From the NCBI RefSeq assembly GCF_030272615.1, contig NC_081406.1, positions 402,456,939-402,520,938 of the forward strand: a stretch of 64,000 nucleotides of DNA, in the 5' to 3' direction. Source of the DNA: Cryptomeria japonica. Lineage: Eukaryota > Streptophyta > Pinopsida > Cupressales > Cupressaceae. Of this stretch, positions 23,552-35,073 are shown piece after piece; positions within the stretch are counted from its first letter, which is position 1, and the number at the start of each line of letters is the position of its first letter. Under the pieces are notes generated by a model. That model was given only the letters and a program-made list of their open reading frames with translations, had not been told where the DNA came from and ran no database searches. The translations under genes were made by a program, and so were the position numbers.

Positions 23552-23743
23552 ATCACTCCTACTTCTGCCTACCTTTCTGAAATAAAACAAAAGAAAACTA
23601 AATCTTCAATGATAAATATTTTTTAAGATATTTAAGTTCAACGCCTTCCTTCAGGGCTATAGAGCCACATACATCTGATTACTGATCATAATTCAAGTTA
23701 CTTGACATACAAGTGTGTTTATACCTTACATAAAAATGTATAA
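23552..23743. other. Short unassigned interval between E2 and E5
   Basis: 192 bp of AT-rich sequence with no coding potential, recognisable repeat or RNA. It is probably the older target into which both neighbours inserted. Confidence 0.5.
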
Positions 23744-25387
23744 TGTAGATAGGAAATGTGGAAACCATCAAAGCAATATAACAAATATTAGCCTAGTTCA
23801 ATCACGAAAACTCAATTGCAATGATAACAATCCAAAAAACACTCAATAAAGACATGAAAACAAGACATCAATTAAAACGCAAACCATTGCAAACTTGAAT
23901 ATCTCCTTCATGTGGCTCCATTGTCCTTCTTTCTCCTTCAAATAGCTTTGTTTTGTGGATCTCACCTTCAAGTGCATAAACCTAATATGAAAGCAAGATT
24001 GACGAGACGACAGCATAAGGGTACTAGAAGCATGATTGATTCGACCAGGGGCCAGGGGCCTTGATTGAAGAAATTCATCCAATTTATAGACAAATTGGAG
24101 AAAAGACAAGATTAGCATGAAGAGATTCGAATGGAAATTGCAAATCAAGAATGTCAAACATGACAAATTATGACAAATTTGCACTTTCTATGCAAAATTG
24201 ATTGATTGATAATTCATGACAATTTATGACAAATTTCTATGTCAAAATTGATTGATTGTCAATTATGACAAATTATGACAAATTGAAATGTCATTCCCAT
24301 GAAATTAGGAGAAATAGGAGAAATTAGAAAATTAGATGAATTTAGAAATTAGGAAATTAGAAAATGAGGAAATTAGGAATTAGGAAAATCAGAAAATGAG
24401 GAAATTAGGAGTTAAGTGAATTAATTAAAAAAATTTCATTTATTAATTAATTCACAAAGAGGGAGGAATTAATTAGCCAATTAAATGAACATTTAATTAT
24501 GATGAGAAGACTTAGGATAAATAAACTATTTAACCTAGAGGGAGAAATGACAAACAAGGTTAAATGAATAAATCATGAAACCCTAGAAGATGAATTAGAA
24601 ATGCAAGGATGACAATTAGGTCTTGACAAAAGATAATTGATATCGATTCGATCATGATTTTGAATTGATAAATGACCAATGCTGATAAGAGATTTGATTG
24701 ATAAATGCGCCAATTGACGAGGAACAATGACTAATTGATCCAAATTGACATGATTGAGAAAGATGACGATCGATGACAAATCAATTGCAGAATGACAAAA
24801 TTGACAAGAAGACAAGGATCGATGACAAAATAGATTGCAAAACGACAAGATTGAAAATGACCATGATCGATGAAAAATCGATCACAAGATGACAAGATTG
24901 AAAATGACAACTATCGATGACAAATTGATTGCAAGATGATAAGATTGAAAATGATGACGATCGATGACAAATCGATCGCAAGACAACAAGATTGAAAATG
25001 ACGACAATCGATGACAAATCGATCGCATGATGATAAGATTGAAAATGACAACGATCGATGACAAATCGATCACATGATGACAAGATTGATAAGAGGAAAA
25101 AACCCTAATTAGGATTGATGATGTCCAGATATGACAAATGAGCACGCACATTGATGCGACGGGATAAGATCGATCAAAATCATGACTGAAGTTTGTTATC
25201 GACAAGACCAAAATTGAAAGCGAGATAAATGAAGAAATGCAGAAGAAAGACTTGATGCTCGCAAATGATAAAGACCAAGTGCGAATCATAGGAGAAATGT
25301 TAATGCGATGCAAAAACCTTAAAATAAGGCAATGCGCAAATGTCAAAGTACGACTCCGCAAGCGTTGACCATTTTTAGATGTCTACA
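23744..25387 (-). repeat. E5 3' LTR
   Basis: 1644 bp and very similar to 35189-36832. The U3-like part is AT-rich with repeated GAAATTAG words (24295-24420). The part at 24770-25085 is a 47-bp tandem array. The right edge GATGTCTACA is the TGTAGACATC start of the LTR on the minus strand. Confidence 0.92.
24765..25085. repeat. 47-bp tandem array in E5 3' LTR
   Basis: TCGATGAC (or TCGATGAA) recurs at 24819, 24867, 24914, 24961, 25008 and 25055, a 47-48 bp step. Each unit contains a near-palindrome (GATCGATGACAAATCGATCG) followed by CAAGATTGAAAATGAC. The first and last units are diverged. The same array occurs in the other LTR at about 36205-36535. Confidence 0.9.
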
Positions 25388-25401
25388 TTTTGCCCCTCTT
25401 T
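25388..25401 (-). promoter_or_regulatory. E5 polypurine tract
   Basis: On the minus strand it reads AAAGAGGGGCAAAA, directly before the TGTAGACATC start of the 3' LTR. It decides the orientation of E5. Confidence 0.75.
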
Positions 25402-25930
25402 GAGACAATGCGATATTAAGCGTTGTTTCAAAGAACAATAATGAAAATGCCCCAGATACTGACAATGACATATGCATGCCCCCTCGAGGAATTAGCCGGA
25501 AACATCCAGAAAAGAGGCCAAGTGATCGATAAGAATGATAGAACATGATAGAAGCAAACAGACTGACAATCGGAGACTGGATGCACAAAGGACAAGCAAT
25601 TAAAGACACAAAATACCATGACCAGCATAAGATGGAGAGGGTGCACGTCCATCTATGCACTGACAAAGATCTATAAATGAGACACTGAGAGTGAAAATTG
25701 CTCATTTGCACTAGCCAAAGAGGAGAATTTGTTGCTCTGGAAAAGGACACTTGCAGAGAGATGGTGAAAATTCCAATGGTAGATCACCTCGGAGAACGTG
25801 TACGCACCTACAGATGACCGAATGATGCGAGAGCAAGGGTATGTATCTCAAAAACCCATATTGTCAATTTTATGAATTTTGATCGCTTGCGGGACATTGT
25901 GGGGCCCACAGGGAATGCAGAAACTGACTT

Positions 25931-26041
25931 CTGCGCCTGTGTGAGCACAGCTTGCGCTTGTGTAGGGTATCCTGCACTTGTGTAGGGTACACAGGTGCAG
26001 GTTGTTGCTACACAGGCGCAAGACTTAGCACACAGGTGCAG
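25931..26041. repeat. E5 inverted cluster of GCGCCTGTGT motifs upstream of PMD gene
   Basis: Three plus-oriented copies (CTGCGCCTGTGT at 25931, TTGCGCTTGTGT at 25952, CTGCACTTGTGT at 25972) are followed by three inverted copies (ACACAGGTGCAG at 25989, ACACAGGCGCAA at 26010, ACACAGGTGCAG at 26030). Spacing is 20-21 bp within each set. The two halves could pair as a hairpin. The cluster lies 174 bp upstream of the antisense PMD start and uses the same motif as the leader of this element. Confidence 0.85.
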
Positions 26042-26214
26042 TTGTGCATTGGGAACCCTAATTTGGCCAAAAACAACATGCGAATGATCCGAAAAGGGGG
26101 GATAAGAATAGGATAGGTCAAAATAGATGAGAAAAACCTTGATTTGGACATGAAACAAGGAAATGCAGCCCATAGGAGCAAACCCTAAAACTGACAAAAT
26201 GTGCCCCAATTGTG

Positions 26215-27873
26215 ATGCAGAGTCGACAATATCCATTGATCACACGAGAGAACCGACTTGACTACTTCATGTTACGACATAGACTCAGGAGCATGAATAG
26301 AGATACATTAGCAGGACTTGGAATATACTATATCACATTCATGCCCAAGATTAGGGCAAACATAGGACTACTCACCACATTGGCAGAGCGATGGCATTCG
26401 GAGACCTCCTCATTCCATCTGGCGACTGGAGAGGCGATTGTGACACTAGAGGATGTATGGCGTATCCTCCGCATTCTGATTCATGGAGAGATGATAGAGT
26501 ATGACCTAGTGATAGGGAGAGATGCTTTGTGTAGATTATTTGAGTGCAATGTAGATGATCTAGATATCATAGAGAGGGAGATTGGCTGGGAGACCATGGC
26601 ATCAGAGTATGATCGACGATATGTGGTGATAGCAGTGGTGATAGCATTCCTACTAGCAGGAGACAAACGAGGACATGGATTCCCTATTGGATGGGGAAGA
26701 GTGATAGAGTGGATGGCGACAAAGGGGATGGTGTACGCATGGGGACCATGTGTACTTGCTATGCTATATTTTAAGTTGCATTAGATAGCATATCAGGGGG
26801 TGCAGACGTTGAGCTGTGGGATCACACTGCTACAGGCATGGGCATTTGAGCACATAGCCATATGTTGACCGATTGCAGAGAGACAGGTATTACCACACCG
26901 ATCATATGTGTACTGATATGGGGGAGCACTGAGATAGGGTCCATTTGGATACATACTGTATTGGCGACATGAGCTAGACAGACTGAGAGAGTTCACATGG
27001 AGGCCATATCTTGATTGCCCTGGATGGTCAGATGATAGTGATGAGCTATCGTATTGTAGATAGGAGAGATACCTGATTGGGCAACCAGTGAATCGCCAGA
27101 GAGTGATTGAGATGTACCTATCGAAGAGAGTCAGACGACAGTTTGGAGAGAGGCAGGATGTTCCTAGAGGGACTGCACACTTTGCCCGATCTCACAGAGA
27201 GACGAGTCAGTGGGGGAGGATGATTTAGCCACACATAGCATATGCAGACTTCACATAGCTACAACAGAGACAGTGGGATTGGAGATCAGATGTGGTGGAC
27301 ACCGAGATGACAGAGGAATATGAGCGATGGTTTGCACGACGACGGCCAGTGCCATTGACAGATCGTGATATTCCGGTACCAAGGAGACAGGAGGACTTCC
27401 CACTCGCTGGAGAGGAGGAGGGAGATGATGAGGATAGAGATGAAGATGAGGATGGGGAGGAGGATGAGGGGGATGATGAGGATGGTGATGATGAGGATGA
27501 TGACTATGAGACAGATTCAACTGATCAGGAGTCATTACAGGATATACCCCTAGAGCCGGAGACAGCTAGGATAGAGGAGATGGAGATGTGTAGGGCTACC
27601 ATAGCGAGTCAACATGATCATATTGCGACATTAGAGAGATAGAATGCTATCCTGAGGACAGAGCAAGATTAGTTTAGAGTGGAGATAGCCAGACTTACAG
27701 TGGCTCGAGATGCAGTAGTAGCTCAAGCACAGCGAGAAGAACAAAGAGTCATTGAGTATATTGGGTCGATTAGGGATGCCAGTGCATGGGAGATGGCACA
27801 GATGTTGATAGAGACTGGAGAGGAGATATGCCATTGGAGGACACTATATGAGAGTGTAGTTCCACCAGAGTAG
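26215..27873 (+). pseudogene. Plant mobile domain (PMD, aminotransferase-like) protein, antisense ORF of E5
   Basis: Starting at the ATG at 26215 (MQSRQYPLITREN), one continuous plus-strand frame of about 550 codons shows the plant mobile domain. The motifs are LTTLAERWHSETSSFHLATG and AIVTLEDVWRILRILIHG (near 26365-26490), then LQAWAFEHIA, TWRPYLD, RYLIGQP and RVRRQFGERQDVP (near 27070-27170). A highly acidic tract (27410-27510) and a C-terminal coiled coil (27550-27860) follow. Nine in-frame stops (26782, 26866, 26914, 26935, 27061, 27226, 27256, 27640, 27670) interrupt it, yet there is no frameshift. PMD proteins are known in plants both as host silencing-related proteins and inside transposons. 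Here the gene runs opposite to the retroelement, between its sense ORF and 3' LTR. Confidence 0.85.
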
Positions 27874-30308
27874 CGAGCAGCGTCATATCAAGCACGATCG
27901 AGGACAGAGAGCAGGGCATGCTCTCGGAGGTCAGTGAGCAGCATGGGGGGTGAGTTGACCTATGAGACCACCACAGCCAGGACCTTGGATAGGAGGGACA
28001 TCATCCTTGAGACATGGCAGGGATGAGGAGGATAGAGGGACCACCTAGTGACAGAGGCACGTGCTCCTTAGGACAGAGACAAATGTAGTTGGACATTTTG
28101 TAGTCAGCCTGCGGGCCATACTTAGGACAGACAGTCCAATTTTGTACTCTGATATTATTTTGATATATGATATGATATGCATCGATATGATGGGATGCAA
28201 TGCATTATGACTTATGTTATTTTCCATGCATGGATGTCTTATGCACTATTTATTCTGGAATATGTATGGATACATTTTGATGTGTTTTCGATGCATTTAT
28301 AATATGAAATGGATAAAATGCTTGATATGATGCTCGATGTGATGCAAATGTACTAACCAATGAATGCAGGATGCAGCATCTGTGTTTGGGGAAATCAGAG
28401 CACTAGACCAAACTGACTATCCGAACTGATGGAAGAAATGTTAGTAAGAAGAAATGAGACAGAGGACAATTAGAGACGAAGAAAAAAAACTTGCTTTCAG
28501 TAATGCACTTTGTAGGTGAGAACCTTTATTTAATGTAGCAAAACGGATGCGTAGCATCATGGCATTGAAGGCTAGAGCTGAAATGCAACCCTTTTTGCAA
28601 AAGGTAGACACATTGCAGACAAACAAAAATCACAACAAAAAAGAAAGGGACCATGAACCATCCCGGTCACTCTAAATCACTTAGTGACATCATTGAGCAA
28701 CATAGGAACATGATCGAAGAGAAATCAGTAAATGATAAGACTCGCTAATTCCAACAAGTCAAACAAACATCTTGATCTTCATTGTCAAAAGTTGAAAGTG
28801 TTGATAGGACAATCATGATGTCTGGTTTCAGGGAATGTAGTACACCATCTAAGACAGGACACAGTCTTGTTTCGAGTATACCACACCCTGTATAAGACCC
28901 ATGATAATGGTGACAAGGACAAATGATTTTGAGGTTGATTGATATGACAATTTTGATCAGTTTGAATGTCTGGTTTGATTGAAAAAGTTCATCTATGAAT
29001 GCATGATTTTCATTAAAGCACAATGTGTGATTGCATGTCGTTGGAGGGATGCTCAGTGATCTGTCTTATGCTCAAAGGGGATATTGTGTTGTTTTGTTTT
29101 TCCGAGTTTTTACAATTTTTTTTTGTGTTCATTTTTTTCAGGACTTTATTTGATGTTTAGGGATTATTTCAGGACAGTATTTGATTTTATTGGATTTTTT
29201 CAGGACATTATTTGATATTTTGGATTTTTTTTTAGGACATTTTTTGATTTTTTATGATTTTTTTAGGACATTTTTCAATTTTTATGATTTTGCCCCCAGT
29301 GTCTAGCAAGGCAAGGAATATGACAGGTAAATAAATAGGCTTTTTGAAATGATGGTGGATAGAGGGAAGACAAAGGCCTTTTATCATGGAGACAATACAG
29401 ATGCAATTTTCAAGGGCTATTGCATGATGGGACAAGAGACTAGATATGATAATGTAAAGCAGTGACATGGCATGAGGGACATGTCAAGAAGTTATTGAAA
29501 TCATGTTTAAATTTTGCGTCCTTATGTCAGATCAAGATCAAGGAATGAAAAAGAGTGTATGGATAGTGATAAGATATGGATACGATAAGCAAGACCAAGA
29601 ATGGATAAGGGACATGGACTGAAGGTCAGGATTGGCTAAGGGATAGTGGCAGAGAGTTGCAATAAGATAGGGAATATGGATGAAAGGTTGTAATAAGCAA
29701 ATGGATAAAGACCAAAAACTATGATAGACTAAAAGCTGCAAACAAGATGCATGATGCTCATGACGATCCTTAGCCTTGTCAAGATCAAAGGTGGAAAGGG
29801 AAACTAGACATGAGGGACAATAGGATAATGGAGGAGTATGACATGGGTGCGATGAGATAATGAAGGGCAATAGGATATGAAGGAGGAAACCTGCCCCAAG
29901 TGTGGTGTGCAAGTAGTTCATAGATTACGCATGATGCCTGTTTGCCAGGTTTTCATCATAGTACTTGCCCAAGGTGCCTGTTTGCTAGGTTTTTACCAGT
30001 GGACAAATTATTTTTGCTTTACTTTTTTTTTCTTTTGTCTTTTTTTTTTTATTTTGACATTTTCAATAGAAGATGGACACATGACAGGGGATGGAAGAAG
30101 GACTCAAGCGTCTTTTTTTTTTTTTTGGATAGTAGCCTTGAAATAAATGGACCATGACCTTTAAAAGTATACTCAAAGACGTTAGTAGGATAAGGACATG
30201 GAAAATAAAATAAGATGAAACTAAGGCAAAAATTTATGCAAAGGATGGGATCGAAGGGATCGAAGGATGGAAAATATGCATTGGATAATGGATAGGGTAT
30301 TGGAAGAA
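27874..30308. other. E5 non-coding region between PMD gene and sense ORF
   Basis: About 2.4 kb without a supportable gene. It contains a T-rich tandem repeat (29130-29295) and long T runs near 30025 and 30115. The part near 29740-30070 has a recognisable counterpart in E10 (about 52590-52930), so it is a conserved part of the family, not an unrelated insertion. Confidence 0.6.
29130..29295. repeat. T-rich tandem repeat of about 31 bp in E5
   Basis: The word AGGACA (first copy AGGACT), in units such as TTTTTTCAGGACATTATTTGAT, recurs at about 29141, 29171, 29202, 29234 and 29265, roughly every 31 bp. No coding role is apparent. Confidence 0.75.
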
Positions 30309-33074
30309 CTATGCTTGAGTGGATAGAAATTTTGGCAAGATTGACATTGGCACACACCTTGAGGGGTAATGGACTGATGGAGGAAAGATGTGTTTTGGAT
30401 ATTGAGATTGTGATGGAGGAAAGGCTATGGATTTTGGGACATAAGGGCCCAAAACGGATGAAGAAGGTGATAGAGGAATAGACCTGGAAGGTTTGGATGG
30501 AGAAATAGCAATTGTAGATGCCAATTTTGATGTTTCTTTAGGCTTTTGTGCTTCAAGGAGCCGCTTAGGGATCCACATGGTTTTTGATTTTTCATGCTTT
30601 TGTGGTTCCTTGGAGTGCATTGCTAACACAAGGGATTTAGGAACCCATATAGATTTTAACTTTTGTTTTTGAGCAATGGGCCTTTCTGACCTTTTGGATT
30701 TTTCCTTTTCTTTTTGGATCATATTTTTCTTTGCTTTGACATGTTGATTTGATTGGACATGTTGATCCTTGAATACATGTGGATTTTTAGACTTATGACT
30801 TTTATACTTGGCATCCAAATTGCTTGGAGGGGGAAAGGAATGCATGGATGGATATGAATGAAAAGGAGTTCTTTTGGATTGATGAAATTTACTCAAGGAT
30901 GTGTGCCTTTGCTGACCTTGCATAGAGGATGAAGGGATATAAGGACCTAAGATGGATGGAAGGTATGATGGGGAAGGTGTATGTTTTGATTTTGATGGAG
31001 GGATACCAACGTCTTGAGAGTGAGTTGTGTAGACATGACCCTTAAGATCTTCTTTGATATGGAGGGATTCTTGCTTATGGAGATCTACTCCTTTTCCTTT
31101 ATGAATATCTTGACTTGTAGGATACTCTTTTCTTTGGGAAGAAGACACGAGTCCATTATGAGGTGGATATGATATGAGAGAAATAATGAGATCTTGAAGT
31201 GGATCGGATTGCACCAAAGTGGAAGAGCCCATTATGCATGTCGAGGGTTCATGAACATCTTGCACTGACACATTAGAATCATGAGGGGGATTAGGATCAT
31301 GAGGGGGACTAGGATTGTGTGGTGGACATGGTTCAATGACAAGCTCTTCAAGAGATGGAATGGGAGAAATAATGGGATCATCAAAAGAAATGCAATCTTG
31401 GAGTGTATATGGAGCATTAAGACAAGGAGATGGAGGAACAAAAGGATCTTGTGGAGGATTTAAAGGAATAATTTGATCTTGACAAGGAGGAATATCATTG
31501 TAATCCTCTTTAAAGGTGCTTTGCTCTTGACTTTTAATGGGATCATCGGAAAGGATGGAAGGGATATCTGGAATGTCAATGGGATTTGAAAGGACATTTT
31601 TTTCATGAAATGGAATGGGGTCGTTTGGGATTGGATGGACTGGGATATCTTGATCTTTCTCAGGGAATGGAGTGTCAATAGGACTTTGGATAGGATTGAC
31701 AAGAATAGGGGAATCATCGTGAGTGTCTGGGAACATGGGGTCCTGGTCAACAATTGGATGGGATGATAAGGTTTCAGGATCTTGATCTTGATCTGTTTTA
31801 AGACACATTTCTTCATGCTCTAAATTATCCTCTTGACATGAGGTTGGACTTTGGATATGCATGGGGGATTCTGACAAGGGATCAATGTTTTGGCATGAAG
31901 GAAATACACTTTGAACATTTGTGATGGATTCTGGCAAGGAATCAATGCTTGAACATGAGGAAGAGGGACTTCGAATGGGGTCCTCTAAAGCAGGTAATGG
32001 CAATAAAGTGCATGGTGGCATTGGGTCTTGTATTTCTGAAACATGACAAGGATGTGCATCATGAATTGGATTATCTTGGAAATCAATTATGGATAGCCCT
32101 TGGATAATTTCATCCTTGGGTGTATTGTTTGATGAGGACAATATGGAAGGTTCTTGTGAAACTTCTAAAGGTGTAGGGATAGATGCCACTGGAGAGTCAA
32201 TTTGTTTGTGGGGAGATGAGGCATTGCTAGACATAATTGTATTATCTTGATCTTCTTCAAAGAACTCACTTGGTAGGTTCCTTAAGAGCCTTGCAATAAA
32301 GCCACCTTTCTTTCAAGGTTTTGACATGGTTGTATCTGGAATTTGAACTTGTTTGGCAAGAATTTGGTCTTTGTTTGATATCATATATTGATTTCAAACT
32401 AGATGTTGATCAAATTGGTTTGACATGTTCAAAATTTGGCTTGGTGCATGTTGCAGCCTTTGTTTTTGAATGTTTGGTTGTGCTTGTTGACATTGATATG
32501 TTGATTGAACTTGTTGATATTCCACCATTGGTTGAACCATTTGTTGACATTGTATAGTTGGTTGGACATATTGTTGAAATTGGACCATTGGTTGTGTCTG
32601 TTGGAAATGTTCAAACTGTTGAACAATTGGTTGTGATGGTTGAAAATCTGATTGATAGTAAACACCTTCTTGTTCTTGATGTGGAGGCACATAATGTTGT
32701 TGTCTCTTTTCTTGAAATTGTTTCATCATCTCTATTTGTGAGAGGAGAGCTGGTATGTCTGATTGTTCAATAAGAGATCTTACATCAATTGGCTCAATCT
32801 TTGGATTTCGACCTAGAAATTTTTGAAACATTTTGGACATTTGTGATCTATTCTTCTCAATGTTTTTCACTTTTTGTTCCAATATCTCATTTTCTTGAGC
32901 TAGTTTCTCCTCTAGTTTTTGTATTTGGACATTTACATCATCATGATAAGTTTCATCCAAGTTATGAGACATGTAGAGATTGGATTGACATGATTGATTT
33001 CTTAATTGTGATGACATGGCTTCGTAAGAAGGTTGAGACCTCATTTCAACAAACATGTCACTATGCAAATGCAA
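30309..33074 (-). pseudogene. E5 sense ORF: coiled-coil, Gln-rich and Pro/Ser-rich protein
   Basis: On the minus strand a single frame runs from the ATG at 33074 to 30309, about 920 codons, broken only by two TGA codons in the interval 32394-32235. The N-terminus has a coiled coil (VNVQIQKLEEKLAQENEI). Next comes a glutamine-rich stretch with repeats of the type QQMVQPMVEYQQ. Then follows about 640 residues rich in Pro, Ser, His and Asp, ending in basic segments with SIWVPKSL and TMWIPKRLLEAQ and the tail PSRCVPMSILPKF. It sits at the gag position relative to the leader, but I recognise no capsid, knuckle or pol motif. E10 contains a homologue of the C-terminus, so it is a family protein. Function unknown. 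Confidence 0.75.
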
Positions 33075-33976
33075 TATTTTTGGAATTTTTCAAGGATGAT
33101 ATATGATATGCAACTAAATGCAAACTAAATAGATGAAAATGTAATCTATGGCAAGAATGCAACCTATGTTTTTGTTGTTTTTCAAGATTTTGACAAACTT
33201 TTTGGAATGCAAATCTAAAAAGGGGACCCTTAGGAAATTGAAGTGATGTCTAGACCTCAAAGGACAAAATGACAATGTCTCCCCTATATGCTTGGATACT
33301 AAGCTAGGTTTGACCAAATGACATTGGTGACAAAAGACAAAAGTTTGATAAGGTCTAGACCTCCTAACAATGACTTAGGGTTTATCAAAGATTTGGATTA
33401 CTCAAGTATGACAAAACCTAGTTTTGACACTATATGCTAAGGGACAATTACTATGCAAGTGACCCTAATATGATATGATAATGACCTAAGCTTAATGAAG
33501 AAACCTAGGGTATGCAAATGAAAATATATGACAATGTCAACCTAAGTTTGAATTATGAAATGGTATTACTCTAATGCAAGAGGACACATGCAAAATGGAT
33601 GACCCTTATTGATATGCAAAGGAGTATGACCTAGGTGAAACTTAACCTTGGTAATTGACAATGAATTTGCAAAATGCAAACCTAGGATGAACCTAAATCT
33701 AAGTGACATGAATGTTGAGACAAGATTTTGAAAAATGTTTGAGAACCATGTTTGAAGATGTTTTGAACTTTGTTGAATGAAATGTTCTTGTGTTTAACCT
33801 TGTTTTGAATCAATTTTGTCTTGGTTTCAAAATGAGGCACAACTCTAATTTTGACAAGTAAAGAAGACAAGATATTTTAACTTAGACTCAAGAAAATCAT
33901 ACTCATTCACACATTTCTTATGGATGGCAAAGGCAGTAGGTACTTGAGAGGTAGACTCATTATGAGATTCAAGGAG

Positions 33977-34145
33977 AATACATAGATGCTTGACCCCATA
34001 GGCTCCCCTCCATGGCACTCACTTCTCAAGGTAGCCAAGCATCAGTCCCCATGGAAATCTCCCTATGGAAAACTTAGTATCTCTTCCAAGTATCCGAACT
34101 CATCCTTCTCAAGCAACTAGAAGGATTTTTGGCCTCTAAATACAA
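33977..34145 (-). other. E5 leader block conserved with E11
   Basis: On the minus strand, four exact words lie in the same order as in E11 at 55121-55312: AATCCTTCTAGTTG, GGGACTGATGCTTGGCT, GAGAAGTGAGTGCC and GGTCAAGCATCTA. The block is non-coding, lies about 0.77 kb downstream of the motif array and about 0.9 kb upstream of the sense ORF. It is a candidate RNA signal such as packaging. Confidence 0.8.
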
Positions 34146-34916
34146 GGTGTTTAGTCAAGATTTCTGTTAAGCGTTACTCCTTGGTGTCACGCAAGCGTGA
34201 TTGAGACATTAAGCCCACCAAGATACCAAACAAATGTAGTCGCACAAGCATGATTTAGACCTTGAGGCCCTACTTAGATGTTGATATGAGAAAGAGTCCA
34301 AGGATCATCACTTCCCAAGTAACTACAATTCCCACGTAACCCTTCCTCCAAAGCTTTCGCTCATCAGGTATTTGTTTATAGTGAGTTAGAATTCCAAGGT
34401 ATTCTAGCCATACTCACTTTGGGTCATTCCCTTCTCACAATTGTCACTTGCTTACAAAAGAAAGCAAATGGTCAAGAAGGCAGGCCCTCTAAAGGTAACA
34501 CACAATCAAAACATGAGAATGGTATTGAAGATCTAGATTTCTGATCACCCTAAGAAGGATGAGAGCACACTCTCCTACTCCAATGTCAAACTCAACAATC
34601 AAAGCAAATATATGTTCATTCCATCCTACTTAGCAATCAAAAACTAGGTGCCTAATTATGAATTACAAACACAAGGTTTAGTTGGAGTATAAGGCAACCT
34701 GCAAAACCACCAAGTCAGAAGTTTAATTTGCTTAGTCTTTGACTAGCGAACCTGCATAAAATGTGTTAGCAGTTTCATTTGTTGTCTTTGTCATGTGTAA
34801 TGCCAAGGTGCTGCATAGAGAGTTAGTACCAAAGCAAAACCAAAATGTAGAAACAGAATGCAAAACAAAGCAATTTGCAAGTAAAAACAGTGACTTTCAC
34901 CTCTGTTTCTGGCCTT

Positions 34917-35073
34917 ACACAGGTGCAGAATGTCTTACACAGGCATAGATTGCAGTGACATAGGCACAGATTGTAGTGACACAGGCACAAATCCCTTTGA
35001 CATAGGCACAGAAGTCCTTGACACAGGCACAGAATGCTTGACATAGGCGTAGATTGCTCTTACACAGGCGCAG
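34917..35073 (-). repeat. E5 leader array of GCGCCTGTGT motifs, period about 21 bp
   Basis: Eight copies of a 12-mer (plus-strand form ACACAGGCGCAG and variants) start at 34917, 34937, 34958, 34979, 35000, 35021, 35041 and 35062. The steps are 20 or 21 bp. On the element's sense strand this is CTGCGCCTGTGT. The array begins about 115 bp inside the 5' LTR boundary. Confidence 0.9.

Noticed and set aside
24781-25083. Minus-strand frames with repeated DRFVIDR peptides in the E5 LTRs
   Set aside because: They arise from the 47-bp array, whose period is not a multiple of three, so all frames give similar peptides.
24765-25085. Regular direct repeats that might suggest a CRISPR array
   Set aside because: Units are contiguous 47-bp tandem copies with no unique spacers, occur in both LTRs of a plant retroelement, and no cas-like genes exist here.
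34823-35044. Cysteine-rich minus-strand frame (repeated LCLC peptides) that looks like a small secreted protein
   Set aside because: It is the translation of the 21-bp leader motif array; the heptad pattern follows directly from the DNA period.
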